Shown here piece by piece: positions 45,417 to 53,710 of a stretch of 64,000 nt of DNA. Within the stretch, counting starts at the first letter, position 1. Every line of letters starts with the position of its first letter. The stretch spans positions 186,001 to 250,000 of the forward strand of contig NZ_RJAC01000001.1 of the NCBI RefSeq assembly GCF_003999975.1. Direction: 5' to 3'. The translations under genes and the position numbers were made by a program. Below the pieces are notes generated by a model. That model did no database searches. It had not been told where the DNA came from and saw only the letters and a list, made by a program, of their open reading frames with translations. The stretch is from Actinoplanes solisilvae. GTDB lineage: Bacteria; Actinomycetota; Actinomycetes; Mycobacteriales; Micromonosporaceae.

Positions 45417-45875
45417 TTACAGGGTCTTGGCGTAGGAAAGAACGCCTTCCTGCCCCTTGTAGTGGCCGAAGTCTTCGATGCGCCGGTAGCCGGCCTTCTC
45501 GTAGAGGGCGATGGCCTCGGGCTGCCGGTCGCCGGTCTCGAGGATCAGGCGGTGGCAGCCGGCGGCGCGGGCCGATTCCTCGATCGCGGTGAGCATGTTG
45601 CGGCCCAGGCCCCGACCTCGACTCTCTTTCGCGGTGAACATGCGCTTCAGTTCGGCGTCGTCGCCGTGGCGGCGCCAGGCGGCACAGGCCACCAGACGCT
45701 CGCCGTCGTCGGCCACGAGGAAGGCGCCGTTCGGCGGGGTGAAGTCGTCGGCGGCGATCGGGGTGTCGTCGCCGGAGCCGCCGTAGCGTTCGGAGAGCTC
45801 GGCGATCACGTCGACGAGCAGCGCCCGCACGGCCGGCTCCTGGTAGTCCGCCAGGCGGATCTTTAGTTCTGGCAC
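45417..45875 (-). CDS. GNAT family N-acetyltransferase
   Basis: The product has 152 residues. KRMFTAKESRGRGLGRNML is the acetyl-CoA loop (RGxGxGxx), with LILETGDRQPEAIALYEKAGY as motif B. The N-terminus KIRLADYQEPAVRALL is acidic. It resembles stand-alone small GNATs that act on small molecules or peptide N-termini; substrate unknown. It is 13 bases downstream of thiL and co-directional. Confidence 0.88.
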   Translation of the reverse strand: MPELKIRLADYQEPAVRALLVDVIAELSERYGGSGDDTPIAADDFTPPNGAFLVADDGERLVACAAWRRHGDDAELKRMFTAKESRGRGLGRNMLTAIEESARAAGCHRLILETGDRQPEAIALYEKAGYRRIEDFGHYKGQEGVLSYAKTL

Positions 45876-45888
45876 TTCTGCAGCGTAA

Positions 45889-46827
45889 TCAGCGGAAGTG
45901 GTCCCATCCCAGCGCTCCGCTCCACGGTTTGCGGTCGACGGTCACACCGGTGCCCTCGTGGATCTGGCCGATCTCGCGCCAGCCTGCGGGAATCGGCGTG
46001 CCGGGCGGGAACGTCGCGGCCAGGGCGTGATCGTCGCCACCACCCAGGATCCACTGCAGCGGGTCGACGCCCAGGGCCGTCGCGGCGTCGAGCATCTGAC
46101 CGGTGACCTCGAAGGCCTCGGTCCGCACGTCGACGCCGACCACGCTGGCCCTCGCGATGTGACCGAGATCCTGCAGCAGGCCGTCGGAGACGTCGATCAT
46201 CGAGGTCGCCCCGGCCCGCGCGGCGGCGGGACCGGCGTCATAGGGAACAACCGGGCGCCGGTACGCCTCCACGAGCGCCTTGGGCGTGCGGAAGCCGCGC
46301 GACAGCACGGTGTAGCCCGCGGCGGCGTACCCGACCCGCCCGGCCAATGCGATCACGTCGCCGGGCTGGGCGCCGCTGCGCAGCACCGGCTGCTGCCCGC
46401 CGAGGTCGCCCAGGGCGGTCACCGCGACCATCAGGGTCGGGCCGGACGACGTGTCGCCACCCACCACGCTCGCGCCGACCAGGGCGGCCTCGGCCGAGAG
46501 CCCGTCGGCCAGTTCCTCGGCCCAGGCGACGTCGAGATCGGTGGGTGCGCAAAGACCCACCAGCAGCGCGGTCGGGGTGGCGCCCATGGCCGCTATGTCG
46601 GCCAGGTTGGCGGCGGCCGCGCGGTGCCCGACGTCGGTGCCGGACGACCAGTCGCGACGGAAATGACGGCCCTCGACCAGGACATCGGTGGAGGCCACGA
46701 CCCGTCCGTCGGGCGCGGCGACGAGCGCGGCGTCGTCGCCCGGACCCAGCAGGGTCATGGGACCTTTTTCGAGCCGGGCGACCACCCGGGCGATGAGCCC
46801 GAACTCCCCGGCCTCGGCGATGCTCAC
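45889..46827 (-). CDS. thiL: Thiamine-monophosphate kinase
   Basis: The product has 312 residues. The start GEFGLIARVVARLEKG and GPGDDAALV, DVLVEGRHF and GRVGYAAAGYTVLSRG fit ThiL, and STSMIDVSDGLLQDLGHI carries the Mg-binding Asp pair. It makes thiamine diphosphate. GTG start. The divergent Lrp-domain gene begins about 100 bases away. Confidence 0.95.
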   Translation of the reverse strand: MSIAEAGEFGLIARVVARLEKGPMTLLGPGDDAALVAAPDGRVVASTDVLVEGRHFRRDWSSGTDVGHRAAAANLADIAAMGATPTALLVGLCAPTDLDVAWAEELADGLSAEAALVGASVVGGDTSSGPTLMVAVTALGDLGGQQPVLRSGAQPGDVIALAGRVGYAAAGYTVLSRGFRTPKALVEAYRRPVVPYDAGPAAARAGATSMIDVSDGLLQDLGHIARASVVGVDVRTEAFEVTGQMLDAATALGVDPLQWILGGGDDHALAATFPPGTPIPAGWREIGQIHEGTGVTVDRKPWSGALGWDHFR

Positions 46828-46925
46828 TAGTGTGGCCTTTCGTTCCTGATGCGGCCCGCTGTCGAGCGGATCCTTACGGTAGTTTCACGTTCTGGTTTAC
46901 GGCGGACGCGGAATGGAGTCGGAGC

Positions 46926-47159
46926 GTGGTCCAGGCATACATCCTGATCCAGACCGAGGTCGGAAAGGCCCATGACGTGGCCGCCGCGATCGGCAAAATT
47001 CCTGGTGTCGTGCGGGTCGACGCCGTAACGGGACCCTACGACGTGGTCGTTCTGGCCGAGGCGCACACGGTCGACGACCTCGGCGGCCTCATTGTGAGCA
47101 AAGTCCAGTACGTTCCGGGCATCATGCGAACCCTCACCTGCTCCGTGGTAAACCTCTGA
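46926..47159 (+). CDS. Lrp/AsnC ligand-binding domain protein without DNA-binding part
   Basis: The product has 77 residues: VVQAYILIQTEVGKAHDVAA, TGPYDVVVLAEAHTVDDLGG, and GIMRTLTCSVVNL. It is only the RAM domain of Lrp/AsnC regulators; the helix-turn-helix is absent. Such single-domain proteins form octamers that bind amino acids and may modulate other regulators. The GTG at 46926 was chosen because TCGGAG lies before it. One base separates it from the next gene. Confidence 0.88.
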   Translation: MVQAYILIQTEVGKAHDVAAAIGKIPGVVRVDAVTGPYDVVVLAEAHTVDDLGGLIVSKVQYVPGIMRTLTCSVVNL

Positions 47160-47160
47160 C

Positions 47161-47796
47161 ATGGTCGACCTCGAGAAACCACCGGCGAAGAAGGCAGATT
47201 CGGCGACGCGCGGTGCGGCGCTGTGGGCCACGCTGATCGCCGTCCCGGTCGCTTTGATCGTGGGTCTCGTGGTCTTTTGGCAGGTCGTGCCAGACAACTC
47301 CGACAAAGACGCCGCGCCGGCGGCCTCCGCACCGGTCACCGTGCCGGCAACACCGGTGCAGATGACCGCTCCGAAATTGGACGAGCGCGACACCCAGGTC
47401 TGCCTCGCGGTCACCTCGCAGCTCCCGACCACCCTGCGAAACCTGCCGGGTCGCAAGGTCAGCGCCGGGGCCGAGCAGAACGCCGCGTGGGGTGAGCCGC
47501 CGATCACCGTCGCGTGTGGTGTGACCCAGCCGGTCATGTGCGAGCGCGTCGACGGCGGGAAGCCGGGCTGCGTGCCGCTCGACGCCACCATGCTGAGAAT
47601 GGACGGCGTCTGCTGGTGGGCCAAGGACGGGCCGGCCACCGACGAGTTCACCACGATGGACCGCGAGGTCGCCGTGAAGGTGAGCGTGCCCGGCAGCTAT
47701 CAGCAGACCGGGCAGTGGGCCAACGAGTTCTCGCTGCCCGTGGTCAAGACCGTGAAGTCGACGACCACGGGCGTACCGAGCGGCTGCAAGGGCTAG
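47161..47796 (+). CDS. DUF3515 family membrane-anchored protein
   Basis: The product has 211 residues. A single N-terminal helix (WATLIAVPVALIVGLVVFW, about 21-40) anchors it; a Pro/Ala/Thr linker follows; the outer domain has paired Cys (QVCLAV, VACGV, VMCERV, GCVPL, GVCWW, GCKG). This fits DUF3515, found only in actinobacteria beside ddl and thiL. Function unknown. It follows the Lrp-domain gene by one base and converges on ddl. Confidence 0.85.
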   Translation: MVDLEKPPAKKADSATRGAALWATLIAVPVALIVGLVVFWQVVPDNSDKDAAPAASAPVTVPATPVQMTAPKLDERDTQVCLAVTSQLPTTLRNLPGRKVSAGAEQNAAWGEPPITVACGVTQPVMCERVDGGKPGCVPLDATMLRMDGVCWWAKDGPATDEFTTMDREVAVKVSVPGSYQQTGQWANEFSLPVVKTVKSTTTGVPSGCKG

Positions 47797-47802
47797 AAGC
47801 CC

Positions 47803-48897
47803 TTAGTGCAGGCCTGATCCGCGGCGCAGGGCCGTGCGGATCAGGCGGTCGACCACCTTGGGGTATTCGAGGCCGGTGGCCGCCCACATCAGCGGGAACA
47901 TCGAGGTCGGCGTCATGCCCGGCATCGTGTTGATCTCGTTGAGGTAGACCTGGTGGTCGGCGGTGACGAAGAAGTCGACCCGGGCCAGGCCGGCGCAGTC
48001 GAGCGCGGTGAAGGTGCGCCGGGCGAGTTCCTGCACCTGGCGGGTCACCTCGGCGGGCAGGCCGGCCGGCACGTCGTAGCGGCCACCGTCGATGTACTTC
48101 GTCTCGAAGTCGTACCAGTCGCTGTCGCCGACATGGATCTCGGCCAGCAGTGAGGCCTCGGGCGCGCCGCCGGCCTCGCCCTCGAGGACGCCGCACTCGA
48201 TCTCGCGGCCCACGATCGCGGCCTCGACCAGCACCTTGGGGTCGATCTGGCGGGCGGTGGCGACGGCGTCGTCGAGGTCGGCCCAGTCGGTGACCTTGGT
48301 GATGCCGTGCGACGAGCCGGCCCGCGCGGGCTTGACGAAGACGGGGAGACCGAGACGGTCCTTGTCGGCCTCGCTGAGCTCGGCGCCGGCGCGCAGCACC
48401 GCGTACGGCCCGACGGGGATGCCCTCGGCGATGGCGAGCTTCTTGGTGAATTCCTTGTCCATCGCGGCGGCCGACGCGAAGACGTTGGCGCCCACGTAGG
48501 GCAGGCCGGCCATCTCGAGCAGGCCCTGGATGGTGCCGTCCTCGCCGTACGCCCCGTGGAGCACCGGGAAGACCACGTCGACCCCGGCCAGCGAGGAGAC
48601 GCCGTCGACGGGCTCACGCACGATCAGGTCGGTCGCCGTGGGGTCGGCCGCCAGCACGACGGCGTTGCCGCTGGCCGCGGTGATCTCGGGGAGCTTCCGG
48701 TCGCTGATCTCCAGCGTCGAGGGGTCGACGCCGGCGAGGACCCAGCGGCCCTCGCGGGTGATGCCGACGGGAAGAACCTCGTACTGATCCGGGTCGAGCG
48801 CCCGCAGGATGGCTCCGGCGCTCACGCACGAGATCGCGTGCTCGGTGCTGCGACCTCCGAAGACGATCGCGACGCGGGTTTTCCGAGGGGTCGTCAC
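47803..48897 (-). CDS. ddl: D-alanine-D-alanine ligase
   Basis: The product has 364 residues. VAIVFGGRSTEHAISCVSAG is the N-terminal site; GAYGEDGTIQGLLEMAGLPYVG, VKPARAGSSHGITKV (ATP grasp loop) and FFVTADHQVYLNEINTMPGMTPTSMFP (metal-binding Glu/Asn) complete it. It makes the dipeptide for peptidoglycan. GTG start. Confidence 0.97.
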   Translation of the reverse strand: MTTPRKTRVAIVFGGRSTEHAISCVSAGAILRALDPDQYEVLPVGITREGRWVLAGVDPSTLEISDRKLPEITAASGNAVVLAADPTATDLIVREPVDGVSSLAGVDVVFPVLHGAYGEDGTIQGLLEMAGLPYVGANVFASAAAMDKEFTKKLAIAEGIPVGPYAVLRAGAELSEADKDRLGLPVFVKPARAGSSHGITKVTDWADLDDAVATARQIDPKVLVEAAIVGREIECGVLEGEAGGAPEASLLAEIHVGDSDWYDFETKYIDGGRYDVPAGLPAEVTRQVQELARRTFTALDCAGLARVDFFVTADHQVYLNEINTMPGMTPTSMFPLMWAATGLEYPKVVDRLIRTALRRGSGLH

Positions 48898-48980
48898 TTT
48901 CTTTGGGCCTCTCGCTAGCGGGCTTGCCGGGGGGAACCCTACTCTGCGTTAGCCACTGCCGGGACAGGGGAACGACAGTC

Positions 48981-49484
48981 ATGAGAGCAGCACTGCACGT
49001 GATCGCCGGGCCGGGGCCCGGACAACTGGCGACCATCGCGCACCCGCGCGCCGACGCCTGGCCGACCGAACATCTCGGCGCGCTGGCCCGGGCCGGGGTC
49101 AACGTCGTCGTCTCGGCGCTGACCGCGACCGAGCAGCATCGGCTGGGCTTCGGCGACACAGCTTCGGCGGCCGCGGCGTACGGGCTCGAGTTCGTCTCGT
49201 TCCCGGTGCCCGAGGGCGGGGTGCCGCGCGACGAGGCCGTCCAGGTGGTGGCGCTGGCGAGCCGGCTGGCCGGTCAGGTGCGATCGGGACGGTTCGTGGT
49301 GACCCAGTGCTTCGGCGGGATAGGACGGTCGACGCTGCTGGCCTGCACGACGCTGGTGCTGCTCGGCATCGCCCCCGGCGAGGCGCTGAGCCGGGTGACC
49401 GGCGGCACCGAGATGCCGATCACGCAGGACTGGCTCTACGACTTCGCGGCCACGCACCCCTCCCGGCTGGCCGACACCGCCTGA
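48981..49484 (+). CDS. Protein-tyrosine-phosphatase-like protein (QCx5R loop)
   Basis: The product has 167 residues. The loop Q109-C110-FGGIG-R116-ST has the Cys and Arg of the CX5R phosphatase fold, and the preceding residue is Gln instead of the usual His. HVIAGPGPGQLATIAHPRAD at the start resembles actinobacterial dual-specificity-like proteins. The general acid Asp loop is not obvious. The ATG at 48981 was chosen; an earlier in-frame codon at 48903 has no family likeness. It faces ddl divergently. It may dephosphorylate a small molecule or phosphoinositide-like lipid; this is not known. Confidence 0.75.
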   Translation: MRAALHVIAGPGPGQLATIAHPRADAWPTEHLGALARAGVNVVVSALTATEQHRLGFGDTASAAAAYGLEFVSFPVPEGGVPRDEAVQVVALASRLAGQVRSGRFVVTQCFGGIGRSTLLACTTLVLLGIAPGEALSRVTGGTEMPITQDWLYDFAATHPSRLADTA

Positions 49485-49505
49485 TCTTCGCGATAGGTTG
49501 CCCCG

Positions 49506-49862
49506 GTGAGTTGGGACAGCTTCTCCGGTGATCAGGTCGCGGCGATGACCCAGGGGGAGAGCTTCTTCGCCTCCCCCGGCGAGCGCGAGTGCCCCGCGTG
49601 CGGCCGCAAGAGCCTTCGGGCGTACGTCACCGCGCCCTCGAACGCCCGTCGGCCCACCCTGGTCAGCTATGTCTGGTGCTCATCGTGCCGCAAGTTCGTC
49701 GGCACCCGCGCGAAGCACCCTGACGGGCTGGTCTTCAGCGACCCGCTGGCTTCCCTGCCGGCTGCGGAGCGACGCGAGCTCGAACGCAGCCTGGTCGGCT
49801 TCCTGGAGCACCTGGACCACCTCTGGGACTCGGGCGCCCTCCCCCAGACGTTCGCGGCCTGA
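49506..49862 (+). CDS. Zinc-ribbon protein of unknown function
   Basis: The product has 118 residues from a GTG. CPACGRKSLRAYV and, later, VWCSSCRKFVG form a CxxC...CxxC ribbon; the rest is helical (ERRELERSLVGFLEHLDHLW). Similar proteins occur in actinobacteria without a known role. A regulator or RNA-linked protein is possible. It lies 22 bases after the phosphatase-like gene and could be in its operon. Confidence 0.75.
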   Translation: MSWDSFSGDQVAAMTQGESFFASPGERECPACGRKSLRAYVTAPSNARRPTLVSYVWCSSCRKFVGTRAKHPDGLVFSDPLASLPAAERRELERSLVGFLEHLDHLWDSGALPQTFAA

Positions 49863-49907
49863 CTTCCGCCTTTCTGAAGGCCTTGTCTTCGATCTTCACC
49901 AGCTCTA

Positions 49908-49933
49908 TGGTTCGTTACATGAGTAATGAACCA
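49908..49933 (+). promoter_or_regulatory. Palindromic operator for the YtrA-type regulator
   Basis: TGGTTCGTTAC and GTAATGAACCA are 11-base arms (one mismatch) around ATGA, 21 bases before the GTG of the GntR gene. YtrA-type GntR proteins bind such sites and repress their own ABC operon. Confidence 0.7.
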
Positions 49934-49953
49934 CTGCACTAGGGAGGCTCGCG

Positions 49954-50304
49954 GTGTTCAACGACCGGAGCCCGATCTATCTGCAGATCGCCGACGGGAT
50001 CAAGAACGACATCCTCGGCGGCTCCCTCAAGGAGGACGAGCAGGTCATGTCGACCAACCAATACGCGGCCTTCTACCGGATCAACCCCGCCACCGCCGCC
50101 AAGGGCTTCGCCCAGCTGGTCGACGAGGGCGTGCTCTACAAGAGGCGAGGCATCGGCATGTTCGTCAGCCCCGACGCGCGCGAGAAGCTGCGGTCGGCCC
50201 GGCGCGAGCGGTTCTTCGCCGAGGTGGTCGAGCCGATGCTCGACGAGGCGAAACGGGTCGGCATCAGCGTCGACGAGATCACGCACTATCTGAGGAGCCG
50301 TTGA
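49954..50304 (+). CDS. GntR family (YtrA-type) transcriptional regulator
   Basis: The product has 116 residues: a short winged helix (SPIYLQIADGIKNDILGGSL, then YRINPATAAKGFAQLVDEG) with only a 40-residue helical tail, which is typical of the YtrA subfamily. Such proteins repress ABC transporter operons and respond to cell-wall antibiotics or other stress in some firms of the group. One-base overlap (TGATG) with the ATPase gene. GTG start behind AGGGAGG. Confidence 0.92.
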   Translation: MFNDRSPIYLQIADGIKNDILGGSLKEDEQVMSTNQYAAFYRINPATAAKGFAQLVDEGVLYKRRGIGMFVSPDAREKLRSARRERFFAEVVEPMLDEAKRVGISVDEITHYLRSR

Positions 50305-51179
50305 TGATCGAGATGCGGGGTGTGACCGTGCGATACGGCGCCACGGTCGCGGTCGACTCGGTGGATCTCAGCCTGCCCGACAACAAGATCTACGGCCTGC
50401 TGGGCCGCAACGGCTCCGGCAAGACCAGTCTGCTCAGCGCCCTCGCGTCCTACCGGCGCCCCGCCTCCGGCACCGTCCTGGTCGACGGCGAGCCGGCCTT
50501 CGAGAACCCGCGCGTCATGCGGCAGACGAGCTTCATCCGCGACACCCTCGACCTCAACGACTCCGACCGCGTGAGCGCCATCCTCGACATCGCGGCCCGC
50601 CTGCGCCCGACCTGGGACGCCGCCTATGCGGCCAAGCTCGTCGAGGTCTTCGAGCTCGACGCCCGCAAACGCGTGTCGGCGCTCTCCCGCGGCCAGCGCT
50701 CGATGCTCGGGGTGATCCTCGGGCTGGCCTCACGCACCCGGCTGACGATTCTCGACGAGAGCTACCTCGGCATGGACGCCGTCGCGCGCACCCTGTTCTA
50801 TCGCGAGCTTCTCGCCGACTATCTGGCCCACCCGCGCACGATCGTGCTCTCCACCCACCTGATCGGCGAGGTGGCCGAGCTGTTCGAGCGCGTGATCATC
50901 ATGGACCGCGGCCGCATCCTGCTGCAGGACGAGACCGACGCCCTACGCGGCCGGGGTGTCACGGTGACCGGGCCGGTCGAGGCCGTCGCCGCCTTCGCCG
51001 CCGGCCACCCGGTGCTCGGCGAGCAGACCCTCGGAGCCACGCGCGCGGTCACGCTCGACGGCCGGTTCGGCCCCGACGAGATCGCCCGCGGCGAGAGCGC
51101 CGGGCTCACGTTCGGCCCGCTCGGCATTCAGGACCTCTTCGTCCACCTCACCTCGCAGCCGCTGGAGGCGTCGCGATGA
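50304..51179 (+). CDS. ABC transporter ATP-binding protein
   Basis: The product has 291 residues. LLGRNGSGKTSLLSAL is Walker A, LSRGQRSMLGVILGLA the signature (Arg for the usual second-Gly position), LTILDESYLGMD the Walker B with catalytic Glu, and LSTHLIGEVAELF the switch His. The last 70 residues are a C-terminal extension. It pairs with the permease at 51176, overlapping by ATGA. The operon resembles the YtrABCDEF export type. Confidence 0.95.
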   Translation: MIEMRGVTVRYGATVAVDSVDLSLPDNKIYGLLGRNGSGKTSLLSALASYRRPASGTVLVDGEPAFENPRVMRQTSFIRDTLDLNDSDRVSAILDIAARLRPTWDAAYAAKLVEVFELDARKRVSALSRGQRSMLGVILGLASRTRLTILDESYLGMDAVARTLFYRELLADYLAHPRTIVLSTHLIGEVAELFERVIIMDRGRILLQDETDALRGRGVTVTGPVEAVAAFAAGHPVLGEQTLGATRAVTLDGRFGPDEIARGESAGLTFGPLGIQDLFVHLTSQPLEASR

Positions 51180-51856
51180 CCGTCACCACGACCCTGTTGC
51201 GAATCTTCCGGCCGATCGTCCTCTGGTTCGTCGCGATCATCCTGGCCGTCGAGGTGATCGCGGTCGTCGCCATCAGCTCGGTCGGGCCGATGAAGTTCAG
51301 CTTCTGGCTCCTCATCGCCTCGGCGGCCGCGAAATACTGGCCGCTGGTGGCCGGCGTGCTGCTGGTCAGCATGTATTTCAAGGTCTTCGTGGCCAACGGC
51401 GTGACGCGGCACGAGTTCCTGCGCGGGCTCGCCCTCGTCGGGGTGGCGATGACGTTCGTCTTCCCGGCCGCGGTGGTGATCGGGCACGCCGCCGAGAGCA
51501 TCACGCTGGGCCTGCTCGACCTGCGGGCGTCCGGCTACCCAGCCTTCCGGTTCGGCGAGGCGGCCGGCGAGTTCGCCCACCTGGTGCCGGCCACGGCCGC
51601 CTACGTGACGTCGGGCGTGCTGCTCACGGCGGTCTTCTACCGTTTCCGGCCCTGGCTGGGAGTTCTGCTGATCCTGCCCGGCGCGGCGCCGTTGCTGCTC
51701 ACCGGCTGGCTGCTGAACCTCGACGAGTTCGGTGCCCTGTTCAGCCGCTACTCGTTCACCCTGGCCCTGACGGTCTCGCTCGGTGCCACACTCGCGGGTT
51801 GCCTGGCCATCCACCGGATCATGCGCGACGTCGCAATCCGCCGCACGGCTGGTTGA
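51176..51856 (+). CDS. ABC transporter permease
   Basis: The product has 226 residues and six hydrophobic segments (for example IVLWFVAIILAVEVIAVVAI and WLGVLLILPGAAPLLLTGWL). A cytoplasmic loop with RHEFLRG after the second helix pair is typical of ABC-2 type exporters of YtrB/YhcI kind. It has no partner permease here, so the pump is probably a homodimer. Substrate unknown. Confidence 0.85.
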   Translation: MTVTTTLLRIFRPIVLWFVAIILAVEVIAVVAISSVGPMKFSFWLLIASAAAKYWPLVAGVLLVSMYFKVFVANGVTRHEFLRGLALVGVAMTFVFPAAVVIGHAAESITLGLLDLRASGYPAFRFGEAAGEFAHLVPATAAYVTSGVLLTAVFYRFRPWLGVLLILPGAAPLLLTGWLLNLDEFGALFSRYSFTLALTVSLGATLAGCLAIHRIMRDVAIRRTAG

Positions 51857-51916
51857 TCAATGGAGACTCCGTCGATCGCCCTACGAACGGGCGGCTGCCT
51901 GATGGACAGCAGCGTC

Positions 51917-51949
51917 GGTATTGCTGGCACTAATAGCGCCAGCAATACC
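51917..51949 (+). promoter_or_regulatory. Palindromic operator/promoter of the toxin-antitoxin pair
   Basis: GGTATTGCTGGC and GCCAGCAATACC are perfect 12-base arms around ACTAATAGC. The spacer has a -10-like TAATAG. It lies 18 bases before the antitoxin start, where ribbon-helix-helix antitoxins bind to shut off their own operon. Confidence 0.8.
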
Positions 51950-51967
51950 GGTGATAGTGTCAGCGAC

Positions 51968-52174
51968 GTGACGGTCAGCATCTCGATCACCCTTGAAGAC
52001 GACCTCGGCTCCGAACTCAACACGGCGGTCGGAGGCGGCAACCGGTCCGCCGTCGTGGCCGAGGCGATCCGCGAATATCTGGACCGCCGGGCTGTCGCCG
52101 CGGCTGTCGCCTGGCACGCCTCGTTGTCCGGCGAAGACGCCGCCGCCTACGCCGAGTTCAACGCCGAGTGGTAG
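51968..52174 (+). CDS. Ribbon-helix-helix antitoxin
   Basis: The product has 68 residues from the GTG at 51968: TVSISITLEDDLGSEL (beta strand), then GNRSAVVAEAIREYLDRR (the RHH helices with the Ser-Ala-Val turn), and an acidic tail LSGEDAAAYAEFNAEW that would wrap the toxin. An ATG at 51902 would start inside or before the operator and is less likely. It overlaps the toxin gene by seven bases. Confidence 0.88.
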   Translation: MTVSISITLEDDLGSELNTAVGGGNRSAVVAEAIREYLDRRAVAAAVAWHASLSGEDAAAYAEFNAEW

Positions 52175-52488
52175 CGCTAGCCAGTGGGCCCGCCCGAGGC
52201 GACGTGTACGACTACGCCCTCGGCAGCCGGCGCATCCGAGTGCTGGTGGTAAGCGCGACCGCCTACAGCCAGACCTATCCCGTAATAGTCCTGATCCACG
52301 ACAGGGCCGACGGCGACGTTCCGGGAATCCTGCTGCCGCTGCCAGCTGACCTGGCCGGTGGTGGCACCATCGACCTCTCTCGCATCCGGTTCGCCGACCC
52401 GGCGGCATTCGGGCATCGGCACGGTCGAATATCTGCCACACTCGCCGCGAAAATCGATCACGGCCTTCGCCGCTTCCTCGGCCTCTAG
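52168..52488 (+). CDS. MazF/PemK-like toxin
   Basis: The product has 106 residues: RGDVYDYALGSRRIRVLVVS is the MazF-type first strand (RGD-V), PVIVLIHDRA and GILLPLPADL lie in the middle, and ISATLAAKIDHGLRRFLGL is the final helix. The fold is that of CcdB/MazF proteins, most of which cut mRNA or tRNA. It starts inside the antitoxin gene (GTG), so the antitoxin is made first. The paired operator supports an autonomous module. Confidence 0.82.
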   Translation: MVALASGPARGDVYDYALGSRRIRVLVVSATAYSQTYPVIVLIHDRADGDVPGILLPLPADLAGGGTIDLSRIRFADPAAFGHRHGRISATLAAKIDHGLRRFLGL

Positions 52489-52492
52489 GCGT

Positions 52493-52539
52493 GTGTTTCA
52501 TAACCGGATTCGGCCCGCGCCGGCCCGGAAATGAAACAC
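52493..52539. terminator. Stem-loop between convergent toxin and trans-sulfuration genes
   Basis: GTGTTTCAT (52493-52501) pairs with ATGAAACAC (52531-52539) around a GC-rich inner part that can also fold (CCGG and GGCC blocks). It lies between two convergent genes. No T-run, so confidence is moderate. Confidence 0.5.
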
Positions 52540-52600
52540 GCTATGAAAGCGATCTGGGATTGACCGGCCCACACTCCTCCGTCGGTCGATCCGCGTCCGT

Positions 52601-53710
52601 TCAGGCCTCGTCGAGGGAGGCTGTCAGGTCGGCCAGGAGGTCCACGGTGTCTTCGATGCCGCAGGAGAGGCGGACGAAGCCGGGGGGCGTGTCGTCGCCC
52701 CACTGGGCGCGGCGGTCGGCTGTGGTGTGAACTCCGCCGAAGGACGTGGCGGCGAAGACCAGCGAGGCGGCCGTGAGGAAGCGGGCCACGCGCTGGGCGT
52801 CGCCCAGGTCGAAGGAGACCACGCCGGGGATGCGGCGCATCTGGCGCGAGGCCACCGGGTAGGACGGGTCGGAGTTCAGGCCCGGCCAGCGGACGCCGGT
52901 CACGTCGGAGCGGCCGGCCAGCAGGGCGGCCACGGCGGCCGCGTTCTGGCTCTGGCGGGCCAGGCGCAGGTCGAGGGTGGCGATCGAGCGGTGGGCCAGC
53001 CACGCGTCGAAGGCTCCGGGGATCGCGCCGGTGTGCTTGCGCCAGGTCTCGATCTTCGCGTGTAGGTCGTCGTCGTTGGTCGAGACGTAGCCCAGCAGGA
53101 CGTCGCTGTGGCCGGTCAGCGCCTTCGTTCCGGAGGCGACGACCAGGTCGGCGCCGAGAGCCAGCGGGTTCTGGCCGAGCGGAGTGGCCGTCGTGTTGTC
53201 CACCGCGACCAGCGCGCCGGCCGCGTGGGCGGCCGCGGCCACCTCGGCGATGTCGCAGACGTCCAGGCCGGGGTTGGCGGGCGTCTCGAGCAGCACGAGA
53301 CGTACGCCGGTGAAGTCGGGGTACGGACCGGCGGTCGGCGCCAGAACCGTCGTCACACCCAGGTCGCGCAGGGTGCTCTCGGCGAAGCTGCGGACCGTGT
53401 AATAGCCGTCGGAGGGCAGCATCACCGTGTCGCCCGTACGCAGCACCGAGAACAGCAGGGCGGTGATCGCCGCCTGGCCGCTCGCGAAGGTCAGGGTGCT
53501 GCCGCCCTCGAGCTCGCCGATCGCCGATTCGAGGCGGCGGCGGGTCGGGTTGTCGGGGCGGCCGTAGCCGTAGTCGCCGACCTGCCCGTCGGCCGGGTCG
53601 AGGTGATAGGGCGCGGCGAAGACCGGACCGGGCAGGAACGGATCGCCCGCCTCCGCCTCGGGCAGGCCCGCGTGCACGACGCGGGTCCCGTCGGAGTAAC
53701 TCTCGCTCAT
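52601..53710 (-). CDS. Cystathionine gamma-lyase/synthase type PLP enzyme
   Basis: The product has 369 residues from the ATG at 53710, which overlaps the gpsA stop by [26 protein letters not shown] and [14 protein letters not shown] are the N-terminal marks, [20 protein letters not shown] carries the PLP Lys, and [16 protein letters not shown] the end. The family includes synthase, gamma-lyase and methionine gamma-lyase members that are hard to tell apart by sequence. It would link cysteine and methionine. Joined to gpsA and plsC in one operon. Confidence 0.9.
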   Translation of the reverse strand: MSESYSDGTRVVHAGLPEAEAGDPFLPGPVFAAPYHLDPADGQVGDYGYGRPDNPTRRRLESAIGELEGGSTLTFASGQAAITALLFSVLRTGDTVMLPSDGYYTVRSFAESTLRDLGVTTVLAPTAGPYPDFTGVRLVLLETPANPGLDVCDIAEVAAAAHAAGALVAVDNTTATPLGQNPLALGADLVVASGTKALTGHSDVLLGYVSTNDDDLHAKIETWRKHTGAIPGAFDAWLAHRSIATLDLRLARQSQNAAAVAALLAGRSDVTGVRWPGLNSDPSYPVASRQMRRIPGVVSFDLGDAQRVARFLTAASLVFAATSFGGVHTTADRRAQWGDDTPPGFVRLSCGIEDTVDLLADLTASLDEA

